A stretch of DNA of 32,237 bases from Flavobacteriales bacterium UBA7430 (GTDB lineage: Bacteria; Bacteroidota; Bacteroidia; Flavobacteriales; UBA7430). Location: the NCBI GenBank assembly GCA_002478765.1, contig DLQO01000047.1, positions 1-32,237 of the forward strand, in the 5' to 3' direction. The notes below the pieces were generated by a model, which saw nothing but the letters and a program-made list of their open reading frames with translations, did no database searches and was not told where the DNA came from. Below are positions 7,137 through 16,028 of this stretch, in pieces. A program made the position numbers and the translations under genes. The first letter of the stretch is position 1, and each line of letters starts with the position of its first letter.

Positions 7137-9209
7137 ATGATTCTCTTTGAACATCCCATTTTAATCGCAGTAGCAGTGATCTTTTCATTGCTACTTGCGG
7201 TATTTGTATACCGAAAGGACGACCGCTTCTCAAATGCACCAAAATCCTCAAGGATCCTTCTATTTTCCTTGAGGTTTATTTCTTTATTGATCGTATCACT
7301 TTTGGTTCTCAAACCAAAATGGCTGCAGAATTCTAAGGACGTTGAAAAACCAATTCTTGTGTTTTTACAAGATGCTTCTACTTCCATTCTAAACCATGCG
7401 GATTCGACCTACTACAAAACAGAATTTAAAAACACGGTTTTCGAAAACAATCGCCAGCTATCAGACGATTATGAAGTCTATACTTATCATTTTGGAAGAG
7501 ATCTTAAAAACGGTCTGGTCGATAAATTCACAGAAAATAGCACCGACATTTCAAATGCTCTGCAAGGTATTCATGATCGGTTTCACAACAGAAATCTCGC
7601 AGGAGTACTCATGGCCTCGGATGGAAATTACAATCGAGGCATTCATCCTTACTACCAAATCTCTAAACTCAACACACCTCTGTACACTTTAGCCCTTGGC
7701 GATACGGCGCGTGTCCCTGACCTAAGTGTCACATCAATTCGACATAACGAAATTGCTTATTTCGAAAATGAATTTCCTATCGAATTTGACCTTAAAAGTA
7801 ATTTTAGTTCAGACCGGAAATATCAAATCGTTGTAGAACATGATGATGAAGCTGTTTACGAAGAATGGGTAAAACTTAAACCGGATGTTCCCCTGACAAA
7901 AAAGATCTACTTACAAGCAAAGAACAAAGGCATTCAATATTACAACATTCGCATCGTTCCTTTTGACGGGGAAGAAAATAAGCTGAACAATCAACAGCAG
8001 ATTGCTCTAGACGTATTGAATGACCTACAAAAAATCCTTGTACTCTCATCAGCGCCACATCCCGATGTTTCTGCGCTAAGATCGGCTTTGCAAGTGGGAC
8101 AAAATTATGAGGTGAAAAGTGCCTTGTTTCATGAGTTCAAGGACGATATAGAACCTTACAACCTCATCGTACTTCATCAAATACCAGATTTCACGAATAG
8201 AAACAAACAACTTTTAAATCGTATTTTCAATAGTAAAACTGCGCTATTTATAATTGGAGCATCGGCGAGTAATTGGACGGGGTTTAAAGAAATAGAAAAC
8301 AACGTCCAACTAAAAAGATCGGGAAACTTGAAAGAAGTCTTTCCGCTCCTGAATGAAAATTTTGCTGCTTTTGAATTGTCAGAAAATTGTAAAGAGTTTA
8401 TTCAAAACACGCCGCCACTCCTATCTCCTTTTGAAGACATTAAAATTTCTCAACCTAAAAGATCTTTACTGAAACGAAAAACAGCAGACGGAGAAAATAT
8501 GCAAGAGCTTCTCTGTTTTAAAGAAATAAACGGCAAAGATGTGGCCATACTTCTTGCAGAGGGACTTTGGAAATGGCGACTGTTTGATTACCAAAAGAAT
8601 AAAGCTCACGATAATTTTAATGAGTACATACAAGCGATAAGTCAGTACTTGACGGTAAACAAAGACAAACGAAAACTTCGTTTGCAATACGACAAACTGA
8701 TCACGGAAGGTGAACCCTTTGAAATTGATGCACAACTGTATGACGATCGTTACAACCTTGTGAAAAAAGCAAGCATGGATATGCTTTTGTCAGATAAAAA
8801 TGACAACGACTACAGGTTCACCCTGATTCCTGAAGGAACAACCTACAAAGCCAAAATAGAGTCCTTAGGAGAAGGTAAGTATTCGTTCATCATAAATTCT
8901 GATTACAAAGGAAACACTCAAAGTCAAAAAGGAGTTCTTACCGTTTTGTCCTCACAACTGGAAAGTCAAGATGAAACAGCCAACTGGGAATTGCTTGAAA
9001 AACTGAGTAACCAAAGCGGTGGAGCAATGATGACCAAAGATTCTTTTGGAGAATATGCAGCCTACATCAAAAAAAATGTAAAACAAAAACCACGCATTCA
9101 TTACCTACAATACTTGAGTGATTTAATCAAACAAAAAGGAATATTTTTAGTACTTTTGCTATGCTTATTCTTTGAATGGGCGATTCGCAAAAGATTGGGT
9201 ACTCATTAA
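7137..9209 (+). CDS. Membrane protein with von Willebrand A domain (BatA-like)
   Basis: A 690-residue protein. Two membrane segments lie at about 4-24 and 40-59, and a third near the C-terminus (about 665-684), followed by a basic end. After the second segment comes a vWA-like domain with what looks like a complete metal site: DxSxS as D79-S81-S83, T136 and D162 (MASDGNYNRG). Beta-rich Ig-like stretches follow, and a middle glutamine-amidotransferase-like or Rossmann-like stretch (IGASASNWTGF) appears around 370-385. This layout matches large Bacteroidota membrane proteins usually annotated as vWA or BatA-domain proteins of unknown role. Most of the chain should face the periplasm. It lies 15 bases after fabG and 14 bases before an SPFH gene, so all are probably co-transcribed. 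The exact function is not known. Confidence 0.82.
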   Translation: MILFEHPILIAVAVIFSLLLAVFVYRKDDRFSNAPKSSRILLFSLRFISLLIVSLLVLKPKWLQNSKDVEKPILVFLQDASTSILNHADSTYYKTEFKNTVFENNRQLSDDYEVYTYHFGRDLKNGLVDKFTENSTDISNALQGIHDRFHNRNLAGVLMASDGNYNRGIHPYYQISKLNTPLYTLALGDTARVPDLSVTSIRHNEIAYFENEFPIEFDLKSNFSSDRKYQIVVEHDDEAVYEEWVKLKPDVPLTKKIYLQAKNKGIQYYNIRIVPFDGEENKLNNQQQIALDVLNDLQKILVLSSAPHPDVSALRSALQVGQNYEVKSALFHEFKDDIEPYNLIVLHQIPDFTNRNKQLLNRIFNSKTALFIIGASASNWTGFKEIENNVQLKRSGNLKEVFPLLNENFAAFELSENCKEFIQNTPPLLSPFEDIKISQPKRSLLKRKTADGENMQELLCFKEINGKDVAILLAEGLWKWRLFDYQKNKAHDNFNEYIQAISQYLTVNKDKRKLRLQYDKLITEGEPFEIDAQLYDDRYNLVKKASMDMLLSDKNDNDYRFTLIPEGTTYKAKIESLGEGKYSFIINSDYKGNTQSQKGVLTVLSSQLESQDETANWELLEKLSNQSGGAMMTKDSFGEYAAYIKKNVKQKPRIHYLQYLSDLIKQKGIFLVLLLCLFFEWAIRKRLGTH

Positions 9210-9223
9210 CTTAAAATTAAAAA

Positions 9224-10036
9224 ATGAATCAAAAATTAAATCCTTTATTAGTAATTGCTGGGGGGGTATTTTTCTTCCTAATGTTGTTAAGCTCACAAAT
9301 AACTGTGACTATCAAACCGGGTGAAAGAGCCATCATCTTTAGAAAGTTTACAACCGGTTTGGATAAAGAGCATATCATGCCTCCAGGTTTTCACTTTATT
9401 GCTCCATGGAATGAAGTTTTCATCTATGAGGTTAAAGAGCAAAAAGTTGAAGAGAGTATGGACATACTCGACAAGAATGGTCTTTCAATGAACATTGAAA
9501 TTACCGTTCGTTTTAATCCAAAATACGATCAAATAGGTTTCTTGCACGAGGAATTTGGTAAATCTTACATCGATCGACTGGTTATTCCTGAAGTTCGTTC
9601 TTCCGCTCGGAAAGTTATGGGACGATATGAAGCTGAAGAAATCTACTCCACAAAACGTAACGAAGTAGAATCAGCCATCATCGAAGAAACTAAAGCTGTT
9701 CTAGCTGGAAACAATGTTGATGTAAAAGCACTTTTAATTCGATCGATACGTCTTCCGGAAAAAATCCGACAAGCCATTGATGACAAGTTAAAGCAAGAAC
9801 AAGAAGCTAATGCTTACCGCTACAGGCTAGATAAAGAATCTTCTGAAGCAGAGCGAAAGCGTATTGCTGCTGTGGGAGAAGCTGCTGCCAACAAAATTAT
9901 AAACAGCTCTTTAACAGAGAGCCTGCTTAAAATGCGTGGTATTGAAGCAACCATTGAGCTTTCTAAATCTAACAACTCAAAAGTTGTAATCATTGGAAGC
10001 GGTGAAGATGGAATGCCTTTAATTCTAAACGACTAA
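9224..10036 (+). CDS. Prohibitin / SPFH (band 7) family protein
   Basis: A 270-residue membrane scaffold protein. One N-terminal membrane segment (about 8-28) precedes an SPFH domain starting ITVTIKPGERAIIFRKF. A charged helical region (about 195-250) rich in E, K, R and A (KQEQEANAYRYRLDKESSEAERKR) follows and should form a coiled coil for ring assembly. Prohibitin-type proteins form large oligomers in the inner membrane and often modulate membrane proteases such as FtsH. No NfeD partner gene is adjacent. Here the neighbour is a vWA membrane protein in the same operon. The family call is firm and the target is unknown. Confidence 0.92.
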   Translation: MNQKLNPLLVIAGGVFFFLMLLSSQITVTIKPGERAIIFRKFTTGLDKEHIMPPGFHFIAPWNEVFIYEVKEQKVEESMDILDKNGLSMNIEITVRFNPKYDQIGFLHEEFGKSYIDRLVIPEVRSSARKVMGRYEAEEIYSTKRNEVESAIIEETKAVLAGNNVDVKALLIRSIRLPEKIRQAIDDKLKQEQEANAYRYRLDKESSEAERKRIAAVGEAAANKIINSSLTESLLKMRGIEATIELSKSNNSKVVIIGSGEDGMPLILND

Positions 10037-10059
10037 TTACAATTTATTTTATTTAAAAA

Positions 10060-10080
10060 AGCGACCCGTAACGGGTCGCT
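10060..10080. terminator. Bidirectional terminator between SPFH gene and yifB
   Basis: A 9-bp perfect stem (AGCGACCCG/CGGGTCGCT) with a 3-base loop. It has six A on the left and nine T on the right, so both strands have a U tract. It serves the converging plus-strand operon ending at 10036 and yifB ending at 10094. Confidence 0.9.
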
Positions 10081-10093
10081 TTTTTTTTGTGAT

Positions 10094-11635
10094 CTATAAG
10101 GGCACCGACCAAGTTTGACGATCCAAACTTCTAAAATGAATGGCTTCTGCTACGTGAATGCTTTGAATGCGTTCACAAGATGCTAAATCCGCAATCGTTC
10201 TTGAAACTTTCAAAATACGATCATAGGCACGGGCACTCAAATCCAATTGCTCCATAGCCAATTTTAAGATCTTCATAGCCTGCTCGTCAATCAACCCATG
10301 TTTCTTAAGGTCAACCGAATTCATTTGCGCATTGCAATGGATGTTTTTTTTGGAAAATCGGTTTTCTTGTTTCTCTCTTGCTTTCATGACCCTCTGACGA
10401 ATTTCTTCACTTGATACGGACGTAGATTTTGTGGTCAATTGATCAAAGTTTACAGGCGTCACCTCTACATGCAAATCAATACGATCCAGAAGAGGTCCTG
10501 AAATACGATTTAAATATTTCTGAACAACGCCCGGAGCACAAACACAAGGTTTTGCCGGATGATTGAAATAACCACAAGGACAGGGGTTCATAGAAGCAAC
10601 TAAAGTAAAACTAGCCGGAAATTCTACACAGTATTTTGATCTTGAAATTGAAATAACGCGATCTTCCAAAGGTTGTCTTAGGACCTCCAAAACAGATCTT
10701 TTATATTCGGGCAACTCATCTAAAAATAAAACGCCATTATGAGCAAGAGATATCTCTCCAGGATGAGGGCTGGAACCCCCTCCAACTAGAGCAACGTCAG
10801 AGATTGTATGATGTGGCGCTCGAAAAGGCCTGTGAGCGATTAAAGATGTACTTCCTTTCATCTTCCCTGCAACGGAATGAATTTTTGTTGTTTCTAATGC
10901 TTCACCCAATGAGAGGGGTGGTAGAATGCTTGGAAAACGTTTTGCCAACATCGTTTTACCTGCACCAGGAGGGCCAATTAAAACGATATTGTGACCACCT
11001 GCTGCTGCAATTTCTAGGGCTCTTTTAACCGTTTGTTGACCTTTTACATCAGAAAAATCATTCATTATAAATCTTTGTTCGCTTTTGAAAAGTGATCGAG
11101 TATCTATGGTTACAGGCTCTAATTCGTTTGGATTCCTGAAGAAATCACAAACCTCTTCAATGGTTGACATTCCATAGACGTCAAGTCCATTAACTATTGC
11201 AGCCTCTTTTGCATTTTGAGCAGGGACTAACAAACCTTTAAAACCATCCTTACGCGCCTGAACAGCCATTGGTAAGACTCCTTTTATAGGTAAAATTGTT
11301 CCGTCTAGAGACAGTTCTCCCATGATAACATATCTTGGTAAATATTTAGCAATGAGTTGCTTAGAGCCCACCAAAACTCCAATAGCGATTGGTAAATCAT
11401 AAGCTGAACCCTCTTTCCGAAGATCCGCTGGGGACATATTTACAACCACTTTAAATCCTGGCCACCGAAACCCTTGATTGTACAGCGCAACGTGAATTCG
11501 TTCCTTAGACTCTTTAATAGCGCTATCGGGAAGACCTACTAGAATGAATTTTGCTCCACGAGAAACATTCACTTCAATGGTAATTAGTGTAGAATCTATT
11601 CCATAAACGGCACTTCCATATATTTTAACTAACAT
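10094..11635 (-). CDS. yifB: YifB/ComM family Mg-chelatase-like AAA+ ATPase
   Basis: A 513-residue protein. The N-terminal ChlI/Lon-like domain spans about 1-170, the AAA+ core carries Walker A GPPGAGKT (221-228) and Walker B LFLDE (303-307), and a C-terminal Mg-chelatase lid follows. Four cysteines in PCPCGYF...PCVC (352, 354, 364, 366) look like the zinc site of the family. ComM members are helicases that promote branch migration during integration of transformed DNA; the role of Bacteroidota homologues is inferred from this. It is a single gene between the bidirectional terminator and the histidine kinases. No clear -7 box is visible upstream. Length and motif order are normal. Confidence 0.95.
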   Translation of the reverse strand: MLVKIYGSAVYGIDSTLITIEVNVSRGAKFILVGLPDSAIKESKERIHVALYNQGFRWPGFKVVVNMSPADLRKEGSAYDLPIAIGVLVGSKQLIAKYLPRYVIMGELSLDGTILPIKGVLPMAVQARKDGFKGLLVPAQNAKEAAIVNGLDVYGMSTIEEVCDFFRNPNELEPVTIDTRSLFKSEQRFIMNDFSDVKGQQTVKRALEIAAAGGHNIVLIGPPGAGKTMLAKRFPSILPPLSLGEALETTKIHSVAGKMKGSTSLIAHRPFRAPHHTISDVALVGGGSSPHPGEISLAHNGVLFLDELPEYKRSVLEVLRQPLEDRVISISRSKYCVEFPASFTLVASMNPCPCGYFNHPAKPCVCAPGVVQKYLNRISGPLLDRIDLHVEVTPVNFDQLTTKSTSVSSEEIRQRVMKAREKQENRFSKKNIHCNAQMNSVDLKKHGLIDEQAMKILKLAMEQLDLSARAYDRILKVSRTIADLASCERIQSIHVAEAIHFRSLDRQTWSVPL

Positions 11636-11759
11636 TATTTATGTATTTATCATTTGAACTATAAAATTATTCAAGACTCTATTCCGGAACTAAAAAGCTA
11701 ATGTGATGGTGGACATCGATATTGTGAATAAAATCAACCTAAATATTTTACAAATCGGA

Positions 11760-13787
11760 TCATTTTAATGGTAGTACTATGGTAAATATAGAACCGCCTC
11801 CCTCCATACTCTTGACTAAAATATCTCCACCATGATCTCTAACTATTGTGTATGCCATGGACAAACCCAAACCTTTATTTCCGACGATTCTATTCAATTG
11901 AAACGGTTTAAACACATTTTTAACCACTTCTTGATCCATCGGTACTCCGTCGTCTTCAAAAGATATTAAAATACAATCATTTTCGAGTTGAGTTTTTACC
12001 TTGATTACACCCTTGTTGGGAAGAGGTTTATCGCGAATAGCACTCACTGCTGTTTCAAAAACAGACAAAAAAGATTGATTCAAATCTTTCGCTTTGCAAT
12101 GTATTACTGGAAGTTTACCTAAATCTAAATCTACCTTGATACTTCCAGGCAAAAGGGTTCTCTGAAGAAGTATCATAGAGCTTATATCTCTATTTATTTG
12201 GGTACGCATGACAGATCTGTCTGCATCTGATTTTGAAAAGTACTTCAATCCATTCGTGATTTCTGCAGTTCTGTTTATTCCCTCTTGAACTTTCAATAAA
12301 GAATTAGAAAGTTCTTTGAAAATTTCATTCTTTTCGATTTCCAATCGATAGGTAATTAATTTTTTCAACGTATCATTTGCATTATCAAATTTCAAGTCAA
12401 TAGAATCAAAATATTTTTTCAAAAAACTAAGATTTCGATCTATAATTGAAATGTTTCCTCCTGAAATTTGAATGCTATTATTAATCTTATGACAAATGCC
12501 TGCAGACATCTTACCTAAAGAGTTCATGATTTCAGATTGCTCCAATTCACTTTGATATATTTTTAATTTTGATAAAGCTTCGTCCTTTTCTATACGAGAA
12601 ATTTTAAGTCGATAAGCTGAAACAAAAGACAGGGAAATGGCTTCAACAAAAGAACCATAGATGATCGCATTACGAGTAAATTCATTGGAAACAATTAGCC
12701 CGTTGTGGTGAATGATGAAAATAATCAAACATGACAAATACAAGCTCCATGAACATAAGAAGAATTTTGCCACCATGTTACCCTTTCTATGAGATTGTAT
12801 ACCAACTAAAATTAAATAACCCGTGAATATTAATGAGAAATATTGAATGATTGCTGAGCTTACTGCATAACTATAAAAATTACTCATGATACCCACAATA
12901 AATATGAGTATAAATAAATAGACCCCTCTGGTAAGTCTGGGAAGTATTGTTTTTGTTTTCAATAATGACAGGACAAATAGAGCTATTGATATCGGAATTA
13001 AAGCGCCATATGACGGAAAAAAAATATTGTAAACAGGTTTGTTTGGCCAAAGACACTCAAAGCTGTAACCTCCATAGCTGGCTGTAAAAAACAAGATCGA
13101 GCTTAAATAAAAAATATAGTTCAACAAGAACTTTTCTTTGACATAGAGGTAAACAAAATAATTGAAGAAAATCAAGACAAACAAAACACCAAAATAGATG
13201 CCAAAAAATAGGCTGTTGTGATGCCTTTCTTCCGTGAGATATTTCAAGGAGGCAATTTTCAAATTAAATGAAAAATTAGAATCCTTTGTTATTCTAAAGT
13301 AGCAGGTGTAATTGTCTTGAGGAAGTGAGAAATAATAATTGGGAATTTTGATTTCTCTTTTATCAAACACCAATGCATCTCCTGACCTAACATGTTTAAT
13401 GAGCTTCGAATCTTTCACAAAATAGACATCAACCAAATCAATTTGTGGATTGTCAAATACTAAATATTGATTTTCTGCAAAGTTTTTTAAGTCAATCTTA
13501 TACCAATAAGCCAAGGCGGTAAACCTACCATTTAATAGTGCACTATTTAATGGGGTCCAGACATCATCTTCATGCGGCCATTCTCGACATTCAGATACGT
13601 CATTTGGGTTTGAGTGTACATAGATGGATTCCTTAAGGTCAACCAAACCATAACTATTTTCACGAATGACAAGCTCACTCCCACGCATGGGGTAAGTAAA
13701 CAATGCAATCGTAACCACAAAATAACTGTAAATCTTATTGGTGAAAAAAGTCCCAATAAATCTTATCAAACAATAAATATATAGCAA
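11760..13787 (-). CDS. 7TMR-DISM sensor histidine kinase, catalytic domain partly degenerate
   Basis: About 675 residues. After an N-terminal membrane segment comes a periplasmic 7TMR-DISMED2 domain (about 38-185, with YWYKIDLKN and VDVYFVKDS), then seven membrane helices (about 192-392), a short coiled coil, a dimerisation/phosphoacceptor region with H433 (AGICHKINNS), and an HATPase domain. The catalytic boxes depart from consensus. The residue after the phosphoacceptor His is K434, not E. The N-box NA is TA (T579). The second glycine of G1 DxGxG is P616. G2 (NKGLGLS, 637-643) is intact. No ATG precedes the membrane segment: the frame opens after TAA at TTG 13787, with another TTG at codon 7. 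The true start is therefore uncertain. It is a paralogue of the next gene upstream (13908-15857). Confidence 0.85.
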   Translation of the reverse strand: MLYIYCLIRFIGTFFTNKIYSYFVVTIALFTYPMRGSELVIRENSYGLVDLKESIYVHSNPNDVSECREWPHEDDVWTPLNSALLNGRFTALAYWYKIDLKNFAENQYLVFDNPQIDLVDVYFVKDSKLIKHVRSGDALVFDKREIKIPNYYFSLPQDNYTCYFRITKDSNFSFNLKIASLKYLTEERHHNSLFFGIYFGVLFVLIFFNYFVYLYVKEKFLLNYIFYLSSILFFTASYGGYSFECLWPNKPVYNIFFPSYGALIPISIALFVLSLLKTKTILPRLTRGVYLFILIFIVGIMSNFYSYAVSSAIIQYFSLIFTGYLILVGIQSHRKGNMVAKFFLCSWSLYLSCLIIFIIHHNGLIVSNEFTRNAIIYGSFVEAISLSFVSAYRLKISRIEKDEALSKLKIYQSELEQSEIMNSLGKMSAGICHKINNSIQISGGNISIIDRNLSFLKKYFDSIDLKFDNANDTLKKLITYRLEIEKNEIFKELSNSLLKVQEGINRTAEITNGLKYFSKSDADRSVMRTQINRDISSMILLQRTLLPGSIKVDLDLGKLPVIHCKAKDLNQSFLSVFETAVSAIRDKPLPNKGVIKVKTQLENDCILISFEDDGVPMDQEVVKNVFKPFQLNRIVGNKGLGLSMAYTIVRDHGGDILVKSMEGGGSIFTIVLPLK

Positions 13788-13907
13788 TTATTTAATTATA
13801 AAAATACTAATATAGATATTATTATTCATATAATTAAGGTGCTGTTTTCGTGTTTTTGAAAAACAACAAGTTTATCAGTTTGATCTAGTCTTTTACAAAA
13901 AAAGAAT

Positions 13908-15857
13908 TTATTTGATCGGGAACTCAATCATAAATTCAGTGCCTATTCCAAGCTCGGATTTAAAATAAATGAAACCATCATGATCTTCAATAATACGTTT
14001 GCTTATGGCCATGCCCAAGCCATGCCCATTCTCCTTTGTTGTATAGCAGTCAACAAATAAATTCTTTTGAACGAAAGCATTCATCCCTGTGCCCGTATCA
14101 GAAATTTTCACTTGTACTTTGTTGTTTGTATTTATAGTACGTATTCGAATACACTCATGATGAAGTGTCTCTTTTTGTTGGATTGATTCAACGGCATTTT
14201 TGAGAACATTCATGAATACTTGTTCAATCTGCCCTTTTGATCCCTGAATCATTGGTTTGTCATCAAGTTCTTTATCAACTGAAATTGTATCGATCAAATC
14301 GATGTGAATGATCGACAGCGTATCATTGAGACAGTCATTGATGTTTACCATTTCTTCTGCCTTACTGTGCGTCAAAAAATTTTTTGAAATATTTTCAACT
14401 TGATTCATCGCAAGTTGAACCGAATTCAAGCCATCAAATAATTCTCTCCTGACGGTCTTTATATCTATCCGATCTTCTAAAGTTTGAATTTCTTGCTCTT
14501 TTAAATGCACGTCTGTTTTACCCGCTCTTAAATCTCTGTAAAGCAGTACTAATTTGTCCATGTATGAAAAGTTTCGATCCAAGACACCTATATAATTTGA
14601 AACAAAATAAATAGGACTTTGAATTTCATGAGCTTGCTCTCTCAAAAATTTCCGTTGTTCCTCTTGCTTTAAAATCCGATTATTTTCGGCAGCCTCCTTC
14701 TGTAAGCGAAGCGTTTTAATTTTATATCCAATAACCATAGATAAAAGAGTTGATTCCAAAGCGGAACCAAAAAACAAACCATTGATGAGAAAAGAATTGT
14801 AGTGGATAAGGCCTTTTATCTGAAACACAAAGAGTACAATTAAAACTAGGTGTAAAGACCACGTCATTAGAAAATATTTAGCAACACCGTGTCCTTTAAA
14901 ATGAATTTTAAGAGCTAAAAAAAACAAATATACAGACAATAGAACTGAAGACCCTTGAATGATTACCCATACCTGGGTAAAACTCATAAAATTTAAAACT
15001 ATCGTTAATATGCAGAGAATTATAAAACCTCTAAGTATTAAAAAAGCTTTGTAATCATACTTTTTTATTTGCAGTAATGAGACTACAAATAAAATCATGA
15101 AAATTAAATACATGCATGTAATTGATGGTAGATAAGAATTGAAGTGAGGTTTGTTGTGCCAAAAATATTGAAAACTATAACCTATTAAACCGCTTGACGA
15201 AAGAATCAAAAAAACCAAGTAAAAGACATACCATAATATGGCTTTCTCTTTGGTGGACAGATATATAAAAAAATTGTAAAAAATAAGAACAAAAAGAATC
15301 CCCAAGTAGGCACCCCACAATAGGTTTGAATCTTGAATACCCTCAATGATAAAATCAACCGAACTAATGGATAAACAACTTTTAAAATCTACGCTATTGT
15401 TTAGCATAAAATAACATTCAAAAGAACCCTGAGGAAGTAAATAAACAAAATCATGAACTTGTATTTCTCTTGTATCAAATGGTCTTTGATCCCCAGAAAA
15501 AATTTGATGTACAACAACAGAATCTTTAACAAAATAGACGTCTAAATAGTCAATACTTCCGTCTTTTATTTGAAGATATTGATTGGGTGAGTCATTCTTA
15601 ATTTTAATTTTAAACCAATAGTTCAACCCCAATCTACCGCTCAAGACAGAATCTACTATGGGCACCCAATCTTCAGACTCATACATTATGAAATTAGCAC
15701 TAACATCATCGCTAAGTACTTCGCTCATGAATATATAATTCATGACTTTTACCTCTCCTGTGAAATTTTTTTCGATAATCAATTCATCTGCAATCAAACC
15801 AGAATAGGATATGAGGAAAAATACAGCTAAATGAAAGTAACATCTGATGTCTAACAT
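13908..15857 (-). CDS. 7TMR-DISM sensor histidine kinase, catalytic domain intact
   Basis: A 649-residue membrane kinase. It has a signal peptide (1-23), a periplasmic 7TMR-DISMED2 domain (about 25-170, with NYWFKIKIKN and LDVYFVKDS), seven membrane helices (about 178-382) and a cytoplasmic coiled coil. The phosphoacceptor is H410 in QAHEIQSP. The ATPase domain is complete: N box with N550 and N554 (MNVLKNAVESI), G1 DTGTG (587-591) and G2 GHGLGM (611-616). DISMED2 domains are thought to bind small, often carbohydrate-like ligands. It closely resembles the next gene downstream throughout (for example VYFVKDS and SGD...FD.REI), pointing to tandem duplication. There are 120 bases between the two. 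No response regulator gene is adjacent. A TATATTTG box is found upstream. Confidence 0.92.
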   Translation of the reverse strand: MLDIRCYFHLAVFFLISYSGLIADELIIEKNFTGEVKVMNYIFMSEVLSDDVSANFIMYESEDWVPIVDSVLSGRLGLNYWFKIKIKNDSPNQYLQIKDGSIDYLDVYFVKDSVVVHQIFSGDQRPFDTREIQVHDFVYLLPQGSFECYFMLNNSVDFKSCLSISSVDFIIEGIQDSNLLWGAYLGILFVLIFYNFFIYLSTKEKAILWYVFYLVFLILSSSGLIGYSFQYFWHNKPHFNSYLPSITCMYLIFMILFVVSLLQIKKYDYKAFLILRGFIILCILTIVLNFMSFTQVWVIIQGSSVLLSVYLFFLALKIHFKGHGVAKYFLMTWSLHLVLIVLFVFQIKGLIHYNSFLINGLFFGSALESTLLSMVIGYKIKTLRLQKEAAENNRILKQEEQRKFLREQAHEIQSPIYFVSNYIGVLDRNFSYMDKLVLLYRDLRAGKTDVHLKEQEIQTLEDRIDIKTVRRELFDGLNSVQLAMNQVENISKNFLTHSKAEEMVNINDCLNDTLSIIHIDLIDTISVDKELDDKPMIQGSKGQIEQVFMNVLKNAVESIQQKETLHHECIRIRTINTNNKVQVKISDTGTGMNAFVQKNLFVDCYTTKENGHGLGMAISKRIIEDHDGFIYFKSELGIGTEFMIEFPIK

Positions 15858-15930
15858 TATTCTTTTATTTATAAAACATATATAATAACCCTCTAACTAT
15901 TGGCGTCATCAGATAAGTGATATAATAAAT

Positions 15931-15938
15931 CAAATATA
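15931..15938 (-). promoter_or_regulatory. Candidate -7 box for the 7TMR-DISM kinases
   Basis: TATATTTG on the minus strand, an exact TAnnTTTG match 73 bases before the ATG at 15857. No -33 TTTG is seen at the usual spacing. The surrounding DNA is very AT-rich, which raises the chance of a random match. Confidence 0.4.
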
Positions 15939-16028
15939 TGAATATATTACCGAAATTAAAACGCACAACAATCGATAATAATTCTAGATAAGAAACTGCT
16001 CGATGACATGAATTCGAGACTTTATGAA

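Noticed and set aside
7118..7387. 89-codon minus-strand frame at the start of the vWA gene
   Set aside because: It is antisense to the membrane segments of the vWA protein. The coding signal (MIDAS, membrane helices) is on the plus strand.
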